DNA of 19,537 nucleotides. Origin: an uncultured Fusicatenibacter sp. Its GTDB lineage: Bacteria; Bacillota; Clostridia; Lachnospirales; Lachnospiraceae. Below the pieces are notes generated by a model. It was not told where the DNA came from and searched no databases. It worked only from the letters and a program-made list of their open reading frames with translations. Position numbers and translations under genes: made by a program. This document shows positions 1 to 7,399 of this stretch, piece after piece; position 1 is the stretch's first letter, and each line of letters starts with the position of its first letter. The stretch covers positions 1 to 19,537 of the forward strand of contig CABUPZ010000045.1 of the NCBI GenBank assembly GCA_902493585.1, read 5' to 3'.

Positions 1-83
1 CCGCAAAGTGGGGCGTGCAGATTGCAGGAATGAATTTTCAAACACGCTCTAGTACCATGTAGGAGACAGGAGGCAGAGAATAC

Positions 84-1442
84 ATGAAAAAAACCTATGT
101 TCTTGACACGAATGTTCTGATCCAGGCGCCGGAAGCGCTGGAGTGTTTTGAAGAAAACCTGGTGGTTTTGCCGCTGGCTGTGCTGGAAGAACTGGACAAC
201 CTGAAAAAAGCCGATGGAGAAAAAGGTGAAAACGCCAGAAAGGCTATCCGGAAGCTGGAAAAGTTTCGGACGAAGGGAAATCTTCTGGAAGGGGTGGAAT
301 TGCCGGGAGGCGGCATGGTCAGAGTTGAGAGAAATTTTGTCGATGTCCGTCTGCCGGAAGAACTGCCGGAGGAAAAGATGGACAACCGGATTCTCAAGAT
401 CTGCCTGGGATTGTCCCAGAAAGGTGAGACAGAGGTGATTCTTGTCACGAAGGATATTCTCCTGCGGCTGAAAGCCCAGATTACCGGAATACGTGCGGAG
501 GATTTTGAACGGGAACAGGTGTCGGACAGGGAAGAGCAGTACGAAGGGCGTACGGAGGTGTATGCGCCGGAGGAAAAATTCCGGGAGTTCAAAAAGAAGG
601 GGATTCCCGTGGAGGATGTTTATACTGTGGACAACGACGGTGAACGCAGTCGTCCGGAGCTGACGGAGAACGAGTTTGTGGTGATTCGGGCAGACCAGTC
701 CAACCGTAAAACACAGCTTGGGAGAATTGTGAAACTGGAGTACCGAAAGAGCGCTCCATATGGGATCACGCCGCGCAGCGCCGGGCAGTATTTTCTGCAG
801 GAAGCACTGATGCAGCCGGCGGAAAAGGCTCCTCTTGTGATTGTCAAAGGGATGGCAGGGACGAGCAAAACATTTTATTCTCTCGCGGTGGGTCTGGAAA
901 AACTGGTCAATCGTCCGGAAGGAGAGTACCGCAGAATTCTGATCTGCCGACCCAATGCCCAGTTTGACTCGGACATTGGTTTTTTGCCGGGAGATGAGAA
1001 AGAGAAAATTTCTCCCCTTCTGCGTCCGGTGATCGACAATCTGGAACAGCTGATCGATATGAACGAAGAAGAGCGGTACCGAAACGAAAAGGAACTGCAG
1101 GATAAAATAGAAGAAATATTTTCACGTGGCCTGATCCAGGCGGAGGCGATGAATTTTATCCGCGGCCGTTCGATCGTCAGAACCTATCTGATCATCGACG
1201 AGGCGCAGAATATGACGCCGGGTCAGGTCAAAGGAATCATCACCAGAGCGGGAAAGGGAACCAAGATCATCCTGCTGGGAGATCCGGCCCAGATTGACCG
1301 TCCGTTCCTGGATGAGAGAACCAACGGTCTGTGCTATGCGTCGGAGCATATGAAAGGAAGCCCTCTGTGCTGGCAGATTACAATGAAGGCAGAGGAGTGT
1401 GAACGATCGGAGCTGGCGACAGACGCCATCCGGAGATTATAG
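84..1442 (+). CDS. PhoH-like ATPase with N-terminal PIN nuclease domain
   Basis: This 452-residue protein has the two-domain layout of the PhoH2/YlaK family, in which a PIN ribonuclease domain is joined to a PhoH ATPase and thought to act on RNA. The PIN domain fills roughly residues 1-140, with acidic positions at D8 (VLDTNVLI), E35/E36, D100 and D124 (VTKD). The PhoH part runs from about 225 to the end, with Walker B IIDEAQN at 370-376 and the downstream GDPAQIDRP at 399-407. The Walker A loop reads GMAGTSKT (256-263), with Ser261 where the consensus has Gly. The start is supported by AGGAGG at 68-73, ten bases before the ATG. The HD-domain gene follows after 16 bases, so the two are probably co-transcribed. 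The family is clear; the cellular role is not. Confidence 0.92.
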   Translation: MKKTYVLDTNVLIQAPEALECFEENLVVLPLAVLEELDNLKKADGEKGENARKAIRKLEKFRTKGNLLEGVELPGGGMVRVERNFVDVRLPEELPEEKMDNRILKICLGLSQKGETEVILVTKDILLRLKAQITGIRAEDFEREQVSDREEQYEGRTEVYAPEEKFREFKKKGIPVEDVYTVDNDGERSRPELTENEFVVIRADQSNRKTQLGRIVKLEYRKSAPYGITPRSAGQYFLQEALMQPAEKAPLVIVKGMAGTSKTFYSLAVGLEKLVNRPEGEYRRILICRPNAQFDSDIGFLPGDEKEKISPLLRPVIDNLEQLIDMNEEERYRNEKELQDKIEEIFSRGLIQAEAMNFIRGRSIVRTYLIIDEAQNMTPGQVKGIITRAGKGTKIILLGDPAQIDRPFLDERTNGLCYASEHMKGSPLCWQITMKAEECERSELATDAIRRL

Positions 1443-1458
1443 AAAAGGGCAGGAAGAT

Positions 1459-2166
1459 ATGGACATTCACGAGATGATTTACGAAAAGAGCACGCAGGAG
1501 AAGGAAAAACTGACTTATGACAGAATCCGGAAAGATCCGGAGATCAATCTGCTGATTGAAAAAGGAAATGAAATATTGGGAATTCTGGGGTATACGGAAC
1601 ATTCCGCCAAACATGCGGCAAAGGTTGCCAAAAACTCAGGTGATATCCTGAAAAAGCTCGGCTATGGAAAACGAACGATTGAACTGAGCAAAATCGCCGG
1701 GTACATGCACGACATCGGAAACAGCATCAACCGGAGGGATCATGCGCACAGCGGAGCGATCCTGGCTTACCAGCTGTTGAAGGAACGGAACATGCCGTTG
1801 ACAGAAGCAATCACTGTGGCTTCCGCGATCGGGAACCATGACGAAAGTACAGGAACTGCGGTGGACGCAGTCTCGGCGGCTCTGATCATCGCGGACAAGA
1901 CAGATGTGCGGAGAAACCGGGTGAGAAACCGACAGATTTCCGGTTTTGATGCCCACGACCGGGTAAACTACGCCGTTCTGTCTTCGGAACTGACGGTTTC
2001 GGCAGACAAAAAGATTATCCAGATGGATATGGAGCTGGATGACAGTATGTGCACGGTCATGGACTATTTTGAGATTTTTCTGGAACGGATGGTCATGTGC
2101 CGCCGGGCGGCAGAGATGCTTGGCTGCCGGTTTAAGCTTACGGCGAACGGCAGCAAGCTGTGTTAG
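1459..2166 (+). CDS. HD-domain phosphohydrolase
   Basis: This 235-residue soluble protein belongs to the HD metal-dependent phosphohydrolase superfamily. Visible metal-ligand candidates are H48 (YTEHSAKH), the H84-D85 doublet (GYMHDIGN), H95/H97, H127-D128 (GNHDES) and D146/D149 (IIADKTDV). Such domains hydrolyse phosphate esters or nucleotides, but nothing here identifies the substrate. The reading frame extends upstream to an ATG at 1399, which would overlap the phoH-like gene. The ATG at 1459 is preferred because AGGAAG lies just ahead of it and it sits 16 bases after the phoH-like stop. Its partner is therefore the PIN-PhoH protein, which suggests, without proving, a shared role in RNA or nucleotide turnover. 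The gene converges on the DUF1275 gene with a 21-base gap. Confidence 0.85.
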   Translation: MDIHEMIYEKSTQEKEKLTYDRIRKDPEINLLIEKGNEILGILGYTEHSAKHAAKVAKNSGDILKKLGYGKRTIELSKIAGYMHDIGNSINRRDHAHSGAILAYQLLKERNMPLTEAITVASAIGNHDESTGTAVDAVSAALIIADKTDVRRNRVRNRQISGFDAHDRVNYAVLSSELTVSADKKIIQMDMELDDSMCTVMDYFEIFLERMVMCRRAAEMLGCRFKLTANGSKLC

Positions 2167-2187
2167 CGTGTGTTGGAACGTTTCTTC

Positions 2188-2907
2188 CTAATGACCGGAG
2201 GGTTTTGCATTCAGCAGGTCATGTTCAGAGGTAAGGTCGGCATGAGCCATTCTGACGAAAATCACGGACAACGGAATGAGAGTAAGCCAGACGGCTTTTT
2301 CTCTCAGCAGCGGGCATACTGCTGTGAGCAGAATGCCTCCGATAAGGAAAGACAGGAGCATTTGGGCGTGGACTGCTTCACGCTGGAGCATGGTTCTGTC
2401 TTTTTTTTGTACCAGTTTTGCCAGCGTGATGCCGGTCTGGCGGAGATGATTGGTACAAAAGGTCGTCGCCATGGGAATTCCCCTGGCCTGACGGAAAGTA
2501 TTGTACTGCATGGATGCGATGAAATTGATCAGTATCTGCACAAGATGATCCGGCCAGTGAAGAGGGATCAGTCCGACGATCAGAAGTATGAGAATCTCAA
2601 AGCCGATCAGATAGGTGTCCCACCGCAGGAATTTCAGCCGCTTCACCGGTGAAGGAAGGATTTCAGAGAGAAATGCGCCGGAAAAATATGCAAAGATGGG
2701 GATAAGATAATAGCACCCGTCCAGCCACTGCCTTTGTCCGAAGGCAACAGCCATCATGACAAAGTTGGCTGTCTGGGCATTGCAGAAGACGCCCCCTCTC
2801 AGATTAAAGGTGTAGGCGCCCATCATGCCTGCAGCGCCCATAAGAAGTACATAGACCCATTTCTGTTCACAGACGAGATATTGGGTATGATTTGTTGTTG
2901 TGTTCAT
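2188..2907 (-). CDS. DUF1275 (YoaK-type) integral membrane protein
   Basis: This 239-residue protein of the DUF1275/YoaK family has about six hydrophobic segments (roughly residues 16-36, 44-58, 66-84, 100-117, 183-200 and 205-220). It carries the family-typical stretches GGVFCNAQTANFV (38-50) and QYNTFRQARGIP followed by TTFCTNHLRQTG (134-159). The function of the family is unknown, though transport is often suspected. An in-frame ATG lies at 2925, but the ribosome site AAGGAG falls between it and the ATG at 2907. The downstream start is therefore chosen, giving an N-terminus of MNTTTNHTQ. The gene is divergent from a LysR regulator, the classic arrangement of a regulator with its target, so control by that protein is likely. 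Confidence 0.87.
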   Translation of the reverse strand: MNTTTNHTQYLVCEQKWVYVLLMGAAGMMGAYTFNLRGGVFCNAQTANFVMMAVAFGQRQWLDGCYYLIPIFAYFSGAFLSEILPSPVKRLKFLRWDTYLIGFEILILLIVGLIPLHWPDHLVQILINFIASMQYNTFRQARGIPMATTFCTNHLRQTGITLAKLVQKKDRTMLQREAVHAQMLLSFLIGGILLTAVCPLLREKAVWLTLIPLSVIFVRMAHADLTSEHDLLNAKPSGH

Positions 2908-2925
2908 TTTTTCGCTCCTTGACAT

Positions 2926-3075
2926 GTTTCGTGATACATCCTATAATCTATAACCGAAATTTAACAAAATCAAACTGTTATTTCGAGTATCTGTTACAAA
3001 TATCAATTGTAATCATAAGAGCGGTGAAACGGACCGGAGAATGAAAGAAAAAATATAAGATCAGGAGAGAGTACC
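2926..3075. promoter_or_regulatory. Divergent regulatory region between DUF1275 and lysR genes
   Basis: This AT-rich stretch must hold both divergent promoters. Toward the DUF1275 gene (minus strand) a weak candidate is TTGATT (complement of 2968-2973), a 17-base spacer, then TAGATT (complement of 2945-2950). Two similar imperfect inverted repeats are present: TAACA-N9-TGTTA at 2962-2980 and TTACAA-N7-TTGTAA at 2994-3012. Their centres are 32 bases apart, about three helical turns, as expected for paired sites of a LysR-type tetramer. The first overlaps the putative -35 box of the DUF1275 gene. I could not identify a convincing promoter for the regulator itself. Confidence 0.45.
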
Positions 3076-3999
3076 ATGAATCTTCAGACGATGGAATATC
3101 TTATTGCCGTGGCGGAGGAACAGAGCATTTCCAGAGCAGCCGAGCGGCTTCATATCACACAGCAGACGCTCAGCGCACATCTGGCGTCTGTGGAAGAGGA
3201 ACTGGGATGCCGATTGTTTGAGCGCCGTGTGCCTCTGAAAATCACATATGCCGGTGAAGAGTTTCTGAAGTATGCCCGTCTGATCCAGGAGCAGGTGCTG
3301 AGAATGCGCCATACGTTTGATGCGATCAACGGAGAAGAAAAGGGTTTGCTGAAGATTGGAATTACCAGCAACCGGGGAAGGATTATCCTGCTTCCCGTGA
3401 TTCACGATTTTCAGAAAGTTTACCCCGGCATTGAACTGAAAATAGTGGAGGACACCAATGAAAATCTGGTGCAGAAGCTGGAGAAAGGAGACATCGATAT
3501 AGGAATTTCAGATTTTTCCACGGGTTACACGGGTACAAATATTGTCCCGCTCTATCGGGAACGTGTAGTATTCTTTGTCGGGAAACAATTATTTTATGAT
3601 GTCTACGGAGCGGATGGAGGGGAGATCCTCCGGAGAATCCAGGAAGACAGGGAGTATAAGCTTCTGGAGGCGTGCCCGCTTCTTCTGGGGCATGAGCAGG
3701 ACATAGCGGGAAAATATGCAAGAATGTTTATCAAGAGATCCGGAATACAGCCGTCCGTCCGTGTGGAGGCCAAAAACCTTGCCTTGCTGATGGAACTGTG
3801 TGTGGAAGGTCTGGGTGGCTGTTTCTGTCCGGAGATGATCGCTGATCATGTACTGACGGCGGAAAAAAAGGAAAAACTTCTTGCGGTTACGCTGGGGAAC
3901 GAGGCGGAATATGAGATCGGTATCGGCTGGCGGGATGGCTGGGGTGTGATCGATTCTTTTGTCGGAATGGCGGGAAAACGGATGAATCCGGCGTTTTGA
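3076..3999 (+). CDS. LysR-family transcriptional regulator
   Basis: This 307-residue protein is a typical full-length LysR-type regulator. The N-terminal winged helix-turn-helix occupies about residues 1-60, with the recognisable run SISRAAERLHITQQTLSAHL near 17-36 and the wing FERR near 48-51. A linker helix is followed by a two-lobed periplasmic-binding-protein-like effector domain from about residue 90. The ribosome site AGGAGA (3063-3068) supports the start. The effector cannot be inferred. By position it probably controls the divergent DUF1275 gene and itself through the repeats in the intervening region. The stop codon overlaps the -35 box of the next gene's promoter, so the ClC gene has its own transcription start. 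Confidence 0.93.
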   Translation: MNLQTMEYLIAVAEEQSISRAAERLHITQQTLSAHLASVEEELGCRLFERRVPLKITYAGEEFLKYARLIQEQVLRMRHTFDAINGEEKGLLKIGITSNRGRIILLPVIHDFQKVYPGIELKIVEDTNENLVQKLEKGDIDIGISDFSTGYTGTNIVPLYRERVVFFVGKQLFYDVYGADGGEILRRIQEDREYKLLEACPLLLGHEQDIAGKYARMFIKRSGIQPSVRVEAKNLALLMELCVEGLGGCFCPEMIADHVLTAEKKEKLLAVTLGNEAEYEIGIGWRDGWGVIDSFVGMAGKRMNPAF

Positions 4000-4024
4000 C
4001 AGTGAAAAGAAATTGTATTATAAT
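3996..4024 (+). promoter_or_regulatory. Consensus sigma-A promoter of the ClC gene
   Basis: TTGACA (3996-4001), a 17-base spacer, and TATAAT (4019-4024) match the housekeeping consensus at all twelve positions. The -35 box overlaps the lysR stop codon. Transcription should start near 4031, leaving a leader of about 36 bases before the ClC start. Strong constitutive expression is the simple expectation. Confidence 0.8.
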
Positions 4025-4066
4025 GGGAGAAAATCCGGCTTTACGGCGGAATGAGGTGAGGAGAAA

Positions 4067-5656
4067 GTGAACAAAATGAAAAACAATGCGTCGGAGGCGG
4101 TCAGAGGGATACATTTATTTCCGCTGAGGCTGATCGCCGAGGGTCTGGCGGTCGGTGCGGCAGCGGGACTGGTGGTGATGGCTTACCGGTGGCTTTTGGA
4201 GCAAGCAGGCGAATGGTTGTCGGCGGTGTTGGCGTTTACTGCCGGATCGCCCTGGAAAATGGCGGGGTGGTTTGCTGTCCTGCTTCTGATCGCTGTGATC
4301 GTAGGAAAGCTTGTGCAGTGGGAACCGATGATTTCCGGCAGCGGGATTCCTCAGCTGGAAGGAGAGATGGCGGGCAAACTGGATCAGACCTGGTGGAAGG
4401 TGCTGTCGGCAAAGTTCTGCGGGGGATTTTTGTGCCTGCTGGGAGGTCTTTCCCTTGGACGGGAAGGCCCGTCCATTCAGCTGGGCGCAATGGTGGGAAA
4501 AGGGTTGTCCAGGCTGTTTGCCCTCGGAAAAACAGAAGGGAAAATTCTCCTGACCTGTGGGGCCAGTGCGGGTCTGTCTGCCGCTTTTCACGCGCCGCTG
4601 GCAGGTGTTCTGTTTTCGCTGGAAGAAATACATAAGAATTTTTCCGTGTCCGTTTTGATTTCGGTGATGACGGCTTCTGTAACGGCGGACTGCCTTGCAT
4701 CTGCTTTTCTCGGAAGGGATGCGGTGTTTCAGTTCCAGATCTATGGAGACCTTCCGATGAAATATTTCTGGATGGTTCTTGTGCTGGGCCTTGTTCTCGG
4801 GCTGTTTGGTGCTTTTTATAACTGGTTTACACTGAAAGCGCAGTCGCTGTACCAGGAGGCAAAGTTCCTGAATGCCACCACACGGCTGATCCTTCCGTTC
4901 ATGATCGCCGGTATCCTTGGTTATACGGTTCCGGCACTGCTTGGAAGCGGCGGAAACCTGATCACCATGGTCACGGACCGTCAGCTTGGCATCTGCGCGG
5001 CGCTGCTTCTCCTTGCGGGAAAGTTTCTTTTCTCAGGGGCAAGCTTTGGTTCAGGCGCTCCCGGAGGAATCTTTTTTCCTTTGCTGGTTCTGGGCGGCCT
5101 GACGGGAGGGGTTTTCGGCATGGGCTGTTCAGAGATTTTCGGGCTGCCTGTGGAGTATATCAATAATTTTGTCCTGCTGGCGATGGCAGGTTACTTTACT
5201 GCGATCGTGCGTGCGCCGCTGACAGGCATCATCCTGATTTTCGAGATGACAGGTTCTCTGAGCCAGCTTGCCACCTTGACGCTGGTTTCCGGCACTGCCT
5301 TTGTGGTGGCGGAACTGATGCGGTCGGAGCCGATCTATGAGAGTCTTCTGACGAGGATCCTGAAGAAACAGGGACAGACGGTGCCGAAGGAAAATCAGGG
5401 AAAAGTGCTGAAGCAGTTTATGATCATGCAGTCATCGGAACTGGAAGGGTGCAGCATCGCGCAGATCCGGTGGCCGGAAAGTTCTCTGATCGTTGCGGTC
5501 CAGCGGGGGAAAGAAGAGATCCTGGCGAGAGGTTCCACCCGGCTGATGGCAAGCGATACACTGCTAGTCATGATGGATGAAGACCGGGAGGGAGAAGTGA
5601 ACGATCGGCTCATGGAACTTTGCATGGAGAGACCGGAAGCGGCGGTGAAACATTAA
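4067..5656 (+). CDS. ClC-family chloride/proton antiporter with C-terminal TrkA-C domain
   Basis: This 529-residue membrane protein is a ClC-type anion transporter. Diagnostic motifs are GSGIP (91-95), GREGP (131-135) with the gating glutamate E133, and GGIFFP (333-338). The E186-E187 pair matches the internal proton glutamate of the E. coli antiporter, which argues for Cl-/H+ exchange rather than a passive channel. About a dozen hydrophobic helices precede a soluble tail from about 447 that resembles a TrkA-C/RCK-C ligand-binding domain. The start is taken as GTG at 4067, with GAGGTGA seven bases ahead; an in-frame ATG at 4076 is the alternative and changes little. It is probably a single-gene transcript. 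A role in acid or chloride homeostasis is a family-based guess. Confidence 0.93.
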   Translation: MNKMKNNASEAVRGIHLFPLRLIAEGLAVGAAAGLVVMAYRWLLEQAGEWLSAVLAFTAGSPWKMAGWFAVLLLIAVIVGKLVQWEPMISGSGIPQLEGEMAGKLDQTWWKVLSAKFCGGFLCLLGGLSLGREGPSIQLGAMVGKGLSRLFALGKTEGKILLTCGASAGLSAAFHAPLAGVLFSLEEIHKNFSVSVLISVMTASVTADCLASAFLGRDAVFQFQIYGDLPMKYFWMVLVLGLVLGLFGAFYNWFTLKAQSLYQEAKFLNATTRLILPFMIAGILGYTVPALLGSGGNLITMVTDRQLGICAALLLLAGKFLFSGASFGSGAPGGIFFPLLVLGGLTGGVFGMGCSEIFGLPVEYINNFVLLAMAGYFTAIVRAPLTGIILIFEMTGSLSQLATLTLVSGTAFVVAELMRSEPIYESLLTRILKKQGQTVPKENQGKVLKQFMIMQSSELEGCSIAQIRWPESSLIVAVQRGKEEILARGSTRLMASDTLLVMMDEDREGEVNDRLMELCMERPEAAVKH

Positions 5657-5691
5657 AGCAAGATAATACATGAAAGAAGCATAAAAAAACT

Positions 5692-5720
5692 ATTGAATCC
5701 TGTTTCCATCTGTTATAAAA
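5692..5720 (+). promoter_or_regulatory. Likely promoter of the MATE gene
   Basis: TTGAAT (5692-5697), a 17-base spacer and TAAAAT (5715-5720) form a good housekeeping promoter in the AT-rich gap between the ClC and MATE genes. An overlapping TATAAA with 15-base spacing is the alternative. No clear terminator for the ClC gene was seen upstream of it. Confidence 0.55.
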
Positions 5721-5775
5721 TACATTTCGGTTCCCGGAAGGACAGGGGGATACGAAAAGAGAAGAGGACAAAAAG

Positions 5776-7134
5776 ATGGGTAAAGCAGGAAAAAGTGCGG
5801 CAAAAGATTTAACGACAGGTTCACCGTTTCGTCTGATCCTGGGATTTGCGGTTCCGCTGCTGTTCGGTATGCTGTTTCAGCAGTTTTACAGTATGGTGGA
5901 TACTATTATCGTGGGACGTGCGCTCGGCTCGAAGGCGCTGGCGGCGGTAGGATCGACAGGATCCATCAACTTTATGATCATAGGTTTCTGTATGGGCGTC
6001 TGTAACGGGTTTGCGATCCCGGTATCGCAGATGTTCGGCGCGCGGGATTACCGCGCTCTTCGCAAATATGTGACCAACAGCGCATGGCTTTCCGCTATTT
6101 TTGCGGTAGTGATGACCGTGGGGACCTGTATTCTGTGCAGACAGATCCTGGTATGGATGGATACGCCGTCTGATATCGTTGACGGCGCGTACAGTTATAT
6201 CTTTATTATTTTTGCGGGAATTCCGGTGATTTATCTGTACAACCTGCTCTCGGCGATCATCCGGAGTCTGGGAGACAGCAAATCCCCGCTGATCTTTCTC
6301 GGTATTTCATCGGTGCTGAATATTATTCTGGATCTGATCCTGGTGCTTCCGATGGGGGTCGCTGGCACAGCGGTGGCGACCGTGGTGTCTCAGGGAATTT
6401 CCGGGCTCCTGTGCCTGTTTTATATGAAGAAAAAATTTGACATTCTCCGGTTTGAAAAAGAGGACTGGAAACTGGAGAAACGGTATGCACTCCGGCTGTG
6501 CGGCATGGGTATCCCCATGGGACTGCAGTATTCCATCACGGCGATCGGAAGCGTGATCCTGCAGACTTCTGTGAATTCACTTGGTTCTGTGGCGGTTGCA
6601 TCTGTGACGGCGGCGTCGAAAATCTCACAGTTTTTCTGCTGTATGTTTGATGCTCTGGGTTCTACCATGGCGACTTTCGCGGGACAGAATGTCGGGGCGA
6701 AAAAGCTGGACCGTGTGGATGAGGGTATTCGTACCAGTGTTCTGATCGGAGCAGTGTATTCGATCCTTGCGTTTGTGGTGCTTTACTTTTTCGGAAACGA
6801 TATATGTCTGTTGTTCGTGGACAGTTCCGAGATGGAGATTATCAATAACGCGCATCGTTTGTTGATCGTCAATTCCGCGCTTTATGTGGCGGTTGTATTT
6901 GTCAACGTCGTGCGCTTCGCCATTCAGGGAATGGGGTATTCCAAGCTGGCAATTCTTGCAGGGGTCTGTGAGATGATCGCACGGTCTGTGGTCGGATTTG
7001 TCTTTGTTCCGCTGTTTGGTTACAATGCCGTATGTTTTGCCAACCCGGTGGCGTGGATCATGGCGGATCTGTTCCTGATTCCGGCATATTTGAAGTTGTC
7101 GAAGAGCATGAAGAAGCAATTCGGAGTGGCGTAA
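5776..7134 (+). CDS. MATE-family multidrug/sodium efflux transporter
   Basis: This 452-residue protein has the length and repeated two-half architecture of MATE exporters. The first half begins LILGFAVPLLFGMLFQQFYSMVDTIIVGRALG, whose VDTIIVGR signature lies near residues 43-50, and the second MatE half starts near residue 235 (LRLCGMGIPMGLQYSI). Around twelve hydrophobic helices are evident. Family members expel cationic drugs, flavins or other small organics in exchange for Na+ or H+. The substrate cannot be read from sequence. The ribosome site GAGGA lies just upstream of the ATG. The gene stands alone between its own promoter and the terminator-like hairpin at 7244-7293. Confidence 0.93.
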   Translation: MGKAGKSAAKDLTTGSPFRLILGFAVPLLFGMLFQQFYSMVDTIIVGRALGSKALAAVGSTGSINFMIIGFCMGVCNGFAIPVSQMFGARDYRALRKYVTNSAWLSAIFAVVMTVGTCILCRQILVWMDTPSDIVDGAYSYIFIIFAGIPVIYLYNLLSAIIRSLGDSKSPLIFLGISSVLNIILDLILVLPMGVAGTAVATVVSQGISGLLCLFYMKKKFDILRFEKEDWKLEKRYALRLCGMGIPMGLQYSITAIGSVILQTSVNSLGSVAVASVTAASKISQFFCCMFDALGSTMATFAGQNVGAKKLDRVDEGIRTSVLIGAVYSILAFVVLYFFGNDICLLFVDSSEMEIINNAHRLLIVNSALYVAVVFVNVVRFAIQGMGYSKLAILAGVCEMIARSVVGFVFVPLFGYNAVCFANPVAWIMADLFLIPAYLKLSKSMKKQFGVA

Positions 7135-7236
7135 GCTTTTTGTAATCTGTGGGAGAAAATGTCATCAGAAAAGCATCAGGATTCTATCAAAAGGTTATCA
7201 AAAAACTGAAGAATTCTTACTATTAAATGTAAGTTA

Positions 7237-7265
7237 TATACAGTTCCGGCTGGATTCTATATAAT
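7237..7265 (+). promoter_or_regulatory. Probable promoter of the MurE-like gene
   Basis: TATACA (7237-7242), a 17-base spacer and TATAAT (7260-7265), followed by GGGG. The -10 box is perfect and the -35 box matches four of six positions. Expected transcription start is near 7272, giving a leader of about 128 bases before the chosen start codon at 7400. I see no conserved riboswitch fold in that leader. Confidence 0.5.
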
Positions 7266-7293
7266 GGGGATCAGCCGGAATTTTTTTCTTTTT
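7244..7293 (+). terminator. Intrinsic terminator downstream of MATE gene, with a promoter in its loop
   Basis: A perfect 9-bp stem, TTCCGGCTG (7244-7252) with CAGCCGGAA (7272-7280), is followed by TTTTTTTCTTTTT, a strong forward-strand intrinsic terminator signature. The loop is unusually long, 19 bases, and contains the TATAAT of the next promoter. RNA started at that promoter would lack the left arm and so escape termination. Confidence 0.65.
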
Positions 7294-7399
7294 CGGCGGA
7301 TGTGCAGCAATGAAAAAGATTTTGCTTCATGACAGTAGTTTCTTCTTTGGCGACGATAAGAGAGGGAACATACATCAAGGAAAAGAGGGGATACAGAAG

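Noticed and set aside
3..62. Open frame entering from the left edge and ending at TAG (60-62), possible 3' end of an upstream gene
   Set aside because: Only 19 residues are visible and they carry no recognisable motif. The other two frames also close within 52 bases, so the evidence for coding is too thin.
2170..2652. 160-codon plus-strand frame
   Set aside because: It lies antisense to the DUF1275 gene, which has clear family motifs, membrane segments and a ribosome site.
2962..2980. TAACA-N9-TGTTA considered as a Rex site
   Set aside because: The half-sites face the wrong way: Rex sites read TTGTTA...TAACAA, so this is more likely part of a LysR-type site.
7216..7233. CTTAC-N8-GTAAG inverted repeat just upstream of the MurE-like promoter
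   Set aside because: A 5-bp arm in AT-rich DNA is expected by chance and there is no second copy or supporting context.
7310..7399. N-terminal extension or leader peptide starting at ATG 7310
   Set aside because: It has only a weak GGCGGA ribosome site and would put 30 unconserved residues in front of the normal MurE-like start, which has a better site at 7385-7390.
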